Shown piece after piece: positions 60,852 through 64,000 of a stretch of 64,000 nucleotides of DNA (positions within the stretch are counted from its first letter, which is position 1; each line of letters begins with the position of its first letter). Under the pieces are notes generated by a model, which was not told where the DNA came from, did not search any database, and was given only the letters and a program-made list of their open reading frames with translations. The stretch covers positions 32,126 through 96,125 of the forward strand of contig JAKSYS010000173.1 in the NCBI GenBank assembly GCA_022925895.1, written 5' to 3'. The translations under genes were made by a program, and so were the position numbers. This DNA comes from Fragilaria crotonensis. Its lineage: Eukaryota > Bacillariophyta > Fragilariophyceae > Fragilariales > Fragilariaceae.

Positions 60852-61634
60852 CTAACCGTGTTTTTTCAACTCAAAGTAGTCGACAATTTTTTTCTGATAC
60901 CTCACGGACAAAACAGAACCATCATTCCGATCATGCTTGCGAATGCTTTTTATGCCAATCATGAATCCATACTTGTCTACAACACGATAGTGGTCTTCTT
61001 CACTGTTAAGTCGATCCATGAAGTCAACCCAAACAAATTTCCTCATGCAAGCGCGACCATTGTGGGAAAAGATTTTACCGTATCTGCTTGAATAGCACAT
61101 TCCTGTAATTTTTCCTGTTTTGTCCATGATCGGGAAGTATTCTTTAACGTCGTCGTCATGAACTTTGTGTGCTTTCACACGCGGAAGAGTGTACATATAA
61201 GTACGCAACTTTTCCGCAGCAACTTTCGCCAATTTTGATTCGACAACCACAGCAACAGTGACTCCATCGCTATCCTCGATGGATATCGATGGACCATCGT
61301 TGTCAGTATTTGTTAAATCAATAATGAACGGGGAACCGTCCGACCGTTTGCATTCCTCCTTTACTTGAGACAAAGGAGAATCAACTGCCATCATAAGAAC
61401 ACTGTCACCGGCAACATAGATCTCACGTGGGATACCTTTTTTTGGAGATTCAAACAACGACGACTCATTTGCATGAATCGACGAGATCTGCATTTCATCA
61501 GCCTTGTCTGAAAATGAAGTGTCCAACAAGTCGATCAGCAGCTTTTGTTCTGAAATGTCAGACATACACTCGTCACCTTCTACTGACGGCATCATTCCTT
61601 TCTTGATGATTTTAGAGTGGTTGGATGACCACAA
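60852..61634 (-). CDS. Hypothetical protein, 260 residues, intact
   Basis: A single frame from the ATG at 61634 (MWSSNHSKIIKKG). The N-terminal ~130 residues are acidic and Ser-rich (probably disordered) with SDGVTVAVVVES. The C-terminal ~120 residues look folded, with two related halves: FPIMDKTGKITGMCYSSRYG and RVVDKYGFMIGIKSI, each pairing a D/K-x-G turn with an aliphatic strand. No signal peptide or membrane segment. Convergent with the GNAT/DUF6824-like gene. I do not recognise a family. The absence of frameshifts suggests a live gene. Confidence 0.6.
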   Translation of the reverse strand: MWSSNHSKIIKKGMMPSVEGDECMSDISEQKLLIDLLDTSFSDKADEMQISSIHANESSLFESPKKGIPREIYVAGDSVLMMAVDSPLSQVKEECKRSDGSPFIIDLTNTDNDGPSISIEDSDGVTVAVVVESKLAKVAAEKLRTYMYTLPRVKAHKVHDDDVKEYFPIMDKTGKITGMCYSSRYGKIFSHNGRACMRKFVWVDFMDRLNSEEDHYRVVDKYGFMIGIKSIRKHDRNDGSVLSVRYQKKIVDYFELKKHG

Positions 61635-61807
61635 GGAAGTTTAAATCCACGTAATCTCTAGCGCCACCAAAGGATATATTAAACATATAGTAATTTTTAA
61701 ACGTAGTTTAAAAATGGACCGTTTATCATTAACCTACTACAAATAGAAACGATCATTTTTGGAATAAAAAAGTGTGTTGATTTGAAAGTAGCAAGATTAC
61801 AGATATA
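61635..61807. other. Short AT-rich spacer before the satellite
   Basis: Likely promoter region of the 260-residue gene. Contains GTTTAAAAATGGACC near an inverted TTTTTAAACG word; nothing else. Confidence 0.35.
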
Positions 61808-64000
61808 TAACGTGTTTTGATGTGGCTAGTAATCGATTAGGCGAAGTGCATGAAAACTCGTCATGTGTTTGATGTGGCTAGTAATCGATTACGTCGGATT
61901 GCATGAAAACTCGTCATGTGTTTGATGTGGCGAGTAATCGATTAGTCGGATTGATGAAAACTCGTCATGTGTTTGATGTGGCGAGTAATCGATTACGTTG
62001 ATTGCATGAAAACTCGTCATGTGTTTGATGTGGCGAGTAATCGATCACGTCGGATTGCATGAAAACTCGTCATGTGTTTGATGTGGCTAGTAATCGATTA
62101 GTCGGATTGCATGAAAACTCGTCATGTGTTTGATGTGGCGAGTAATCGATTAGTCGGATTGCATGAAAACTCGTCATGTGTTTGTTATGGCGAGTAATCG
62201 ATTAGTCGGATTGCATGAAAACTCGTCATGTGTTTGATGTGGCGAGTAATCGATTAGTCGGATTGCATGAAAACTCGTCATGTGTTTGATGTGGCGAGAA
62301 ATCGATTACGTCGGATTGCATGAAAACTCGTCATGTGTTTGATGTGGCGAGTAATCGATTAGTCGGATTGCATGAAAACTCGTCATGTGTTTGATGTGGC
62401 GAGTAATCGATTAGTCGGATTGCATGAAAACTCGTCATGTGTTTGATGTGGCGAGTAATCGATTAGTCGGAGTTCATAAAAACTCGTCATGTGTTTGATG
62501 TGGCGAGTAATCGATTACGTCGGATTGCATGAAAACTCGTCGTGTGTTTGATGTGGCGAGTAATCGATTAGTCGGATTGCATGAAAACTCGTCATGTGTT
62601 TGATGTGGCGAGTAATCGATTAGTTGGATTGCATGAAAACTCGTCATGTGTTTGATGTGGCGAGTAATCGATTACGTTGGAGTTCATGAAAACTCGTCAT
62701 GTGTTTGATGTGGCGAGTAATCGATTAGTCTGATTGCTTGAAAACTCGTCATGTGTTTGTTATGGCGAGTAATCGATTACGTCGGATTCCATGAAAACTC
62801 GTCATGTGTTTGATGTGGCGAGTAATCGATTAGTCGGATTGCATGAAAACTCGTCATGTGTTTGATGTGGCGAGTAATAGATTAGTCGGAGTTCATGAAA
62901 ACTCGTCATGTGTTTGATGTGGCGAGTAATCGATTACGTCGGATTGCATGAAAACTCGTCTTGTGTTTGATGTGGCGAGTAATCGATCACGTCGGATTGC
63001 ATGAAAACTCGTCATGTGTTTGATGTGGCGAGAAATCGATTACGTTGGATTTTATGAAAACTCGTCATGTGTTTGATGCGGCGAGTAATCGATTAGTCTG
63101 ATTGAATGAAAACTCGTCATGTGTTTGATGTGGCGAGTAATCGATTACGTCGGAGTGCATGAAAACTCGTCATGTGCTTGATGTGGCGAGTAATCGATTA
63201 CGTTGGAGTTCATGAAAACTCGTCATATGTTTGATGTGGCGAGTAATTGATTAGTCGGATTGCTTGAAAACTCGTCATGTGTTTGTTATGGCGAGTAATC
63301 GATTAGTCTGATTGAATGAAAACTCGTCATGTGTTTGATGTGGCGAGTAATCGATCACGTTGGAGTGCATGAAAACTCGTCATGTGCTTGATGTGGCGAG
63401 TAATCGATTACGTTGGAGTTCATGAAAACTCGTCATATGTTTGATGTGGCGAGTAATTGATTAGTCGGATTGCTTGAAAACTCGTCATGTGTTTGTTATG
63501 GCGAGTAATCGATTACGTCGGATTGCATGAAAACTCGTCATGTGTTTGATGTGGCGAGTAATCGATTAGTCGGATTGCATGAAAACTCGTCATGTGTTTG
63601 ATGTGGCGAGTAATCGATTAGTCGGATTGCATGAAAACTCGTCATGTGTTTGATGTGGCTAGTAATCGATTAGTCGGATTTATGAAACTCGTCATGAGAT
63701 TGATGTGGCGAGTAATCGATTACGTTGGAGTGCAGGAAAACTCGTCATGTGTTTGATGTGGCGAGTAATCGATTAGTCTGATTGCTTGAAAACTCGTCAT
63801 GTGTTTGTTATGGCGAGTAATCGATTAGTCGGATTGCTTGAAAACTCGTCATGTGTTTGTTATGGCGAGTAATCGATTAGTCGGATTGCATGAAAACTCG
63901 TCATGTGTTTGAAGGTGGCGAGTAATCGATTACGCTGAGTGCTTGAAAACTCGTCATGTGTTTGATGTGGCGAGTAATCGATTACGTTGATTGCATGAAG
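61808..64000. repeat. 52/54-bp satellite, ~41 copies, continuing past the window
   Basis: The unit is about GATGTGGCGAGTAATCGATT, then AGTC or ACGTCGGATTGCATG, then AAAACTCGTCATGTGTTT. Units are 52 or 54 bp depending on GATTAGTC versus GATTACGTC. The 54-bp type contains the perfect palindrome GTAATCGATTAC. Variants (GTTATGG, GCTTGAAA, GAGTTCATG) recur in a non-random order, including a 210-bp block of four units repeated head to tail. Confidence 0.95.

Noticed and set aside
61808-64000. CRISPR array
   Set aside because: No unique spacers; units are head-to-tail variants of one satellite in a eukaryotic context.

Overview
The window looks like a repeat-rich region of a nuclear genome from a diatom, probably a raphid pennate species. 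The inference rests on a Copia polyprotein of the diatom CoDi type, a LINE whose reverse transcriptase resembles those I know from diatoms, a short membrane-anchored LRR protein of a type common in pennate diatoms (Seminavis-like; recalled, not searched), and plant-type PIF and CACTA/KDZ-like transposases. I see no bacterial operon, rRNA, tRNA or CRISPR.

Layout. 1-17.2 kb is a three-level nest. A plus-strand Copia element is split by LINE A (minus strand, running off the left edge), and LINE A is split by a nearly full-length LINE B (minus strand, 1432-10407, 16-bp target duplication). The Copia reverse transcriptase is also split by a 1.3-kb TIR element. 17.2-24.9 kb is degenerate flank with minisatellites, then a ZZ-zinc-finger gene and an LRR gene whose 3' end is replaced by the 5' end of a third LINE (C). 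27.5-36 kb holds two copies of a CACTA/KDZ-like transposase gene; the second is followed by a convergent 2OG-Fe(II) oxygenase gene. An intact ankyrin-repeat gene lies at 37.3-38.5 kb. 41.4-56.1 kb is an array of three related elements whose core gene is a zinc-finger plus RecQ-like helicase; the first is split by a PIF/Harbinger element, and the third is followed by a convergent 2OG-Fe(II) oxygenase gene. 56.9-61.6 kb has a GNAT/DUF6824-like gene and a convergent hypothetical gene. 61.8-64.0 kb is a 52-54 bp satellite that runs off the right edge.

The most interesting signal is a conserved terminal module of about 100 bp that occurs eight times between 28.4 and 50.9 kb, always in the same orientation. 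It starts CCCTAAGGGGGCGGGGTTC and is followed by short subterminal repeats whose core differs from copy to copy. It precedes both the transposase-type and the helicase-type genes. One copy of each type is followed by a convergent oxygenase gene with the His-x-Asp...His layout of TET/JBP-type enzymes. This suggests a diatom mobile-element system in which a transposase or helicase travels with a possible nucleic-acid-modifying oxygenase. The parallel is the fungal KDZ transposon/TET-JBP association; the link is inference.

Most coding regions carry single-base frameshifts, several at homopolymers. Decay and uncorrected long-read indels cannot be separated from the sequence alone.
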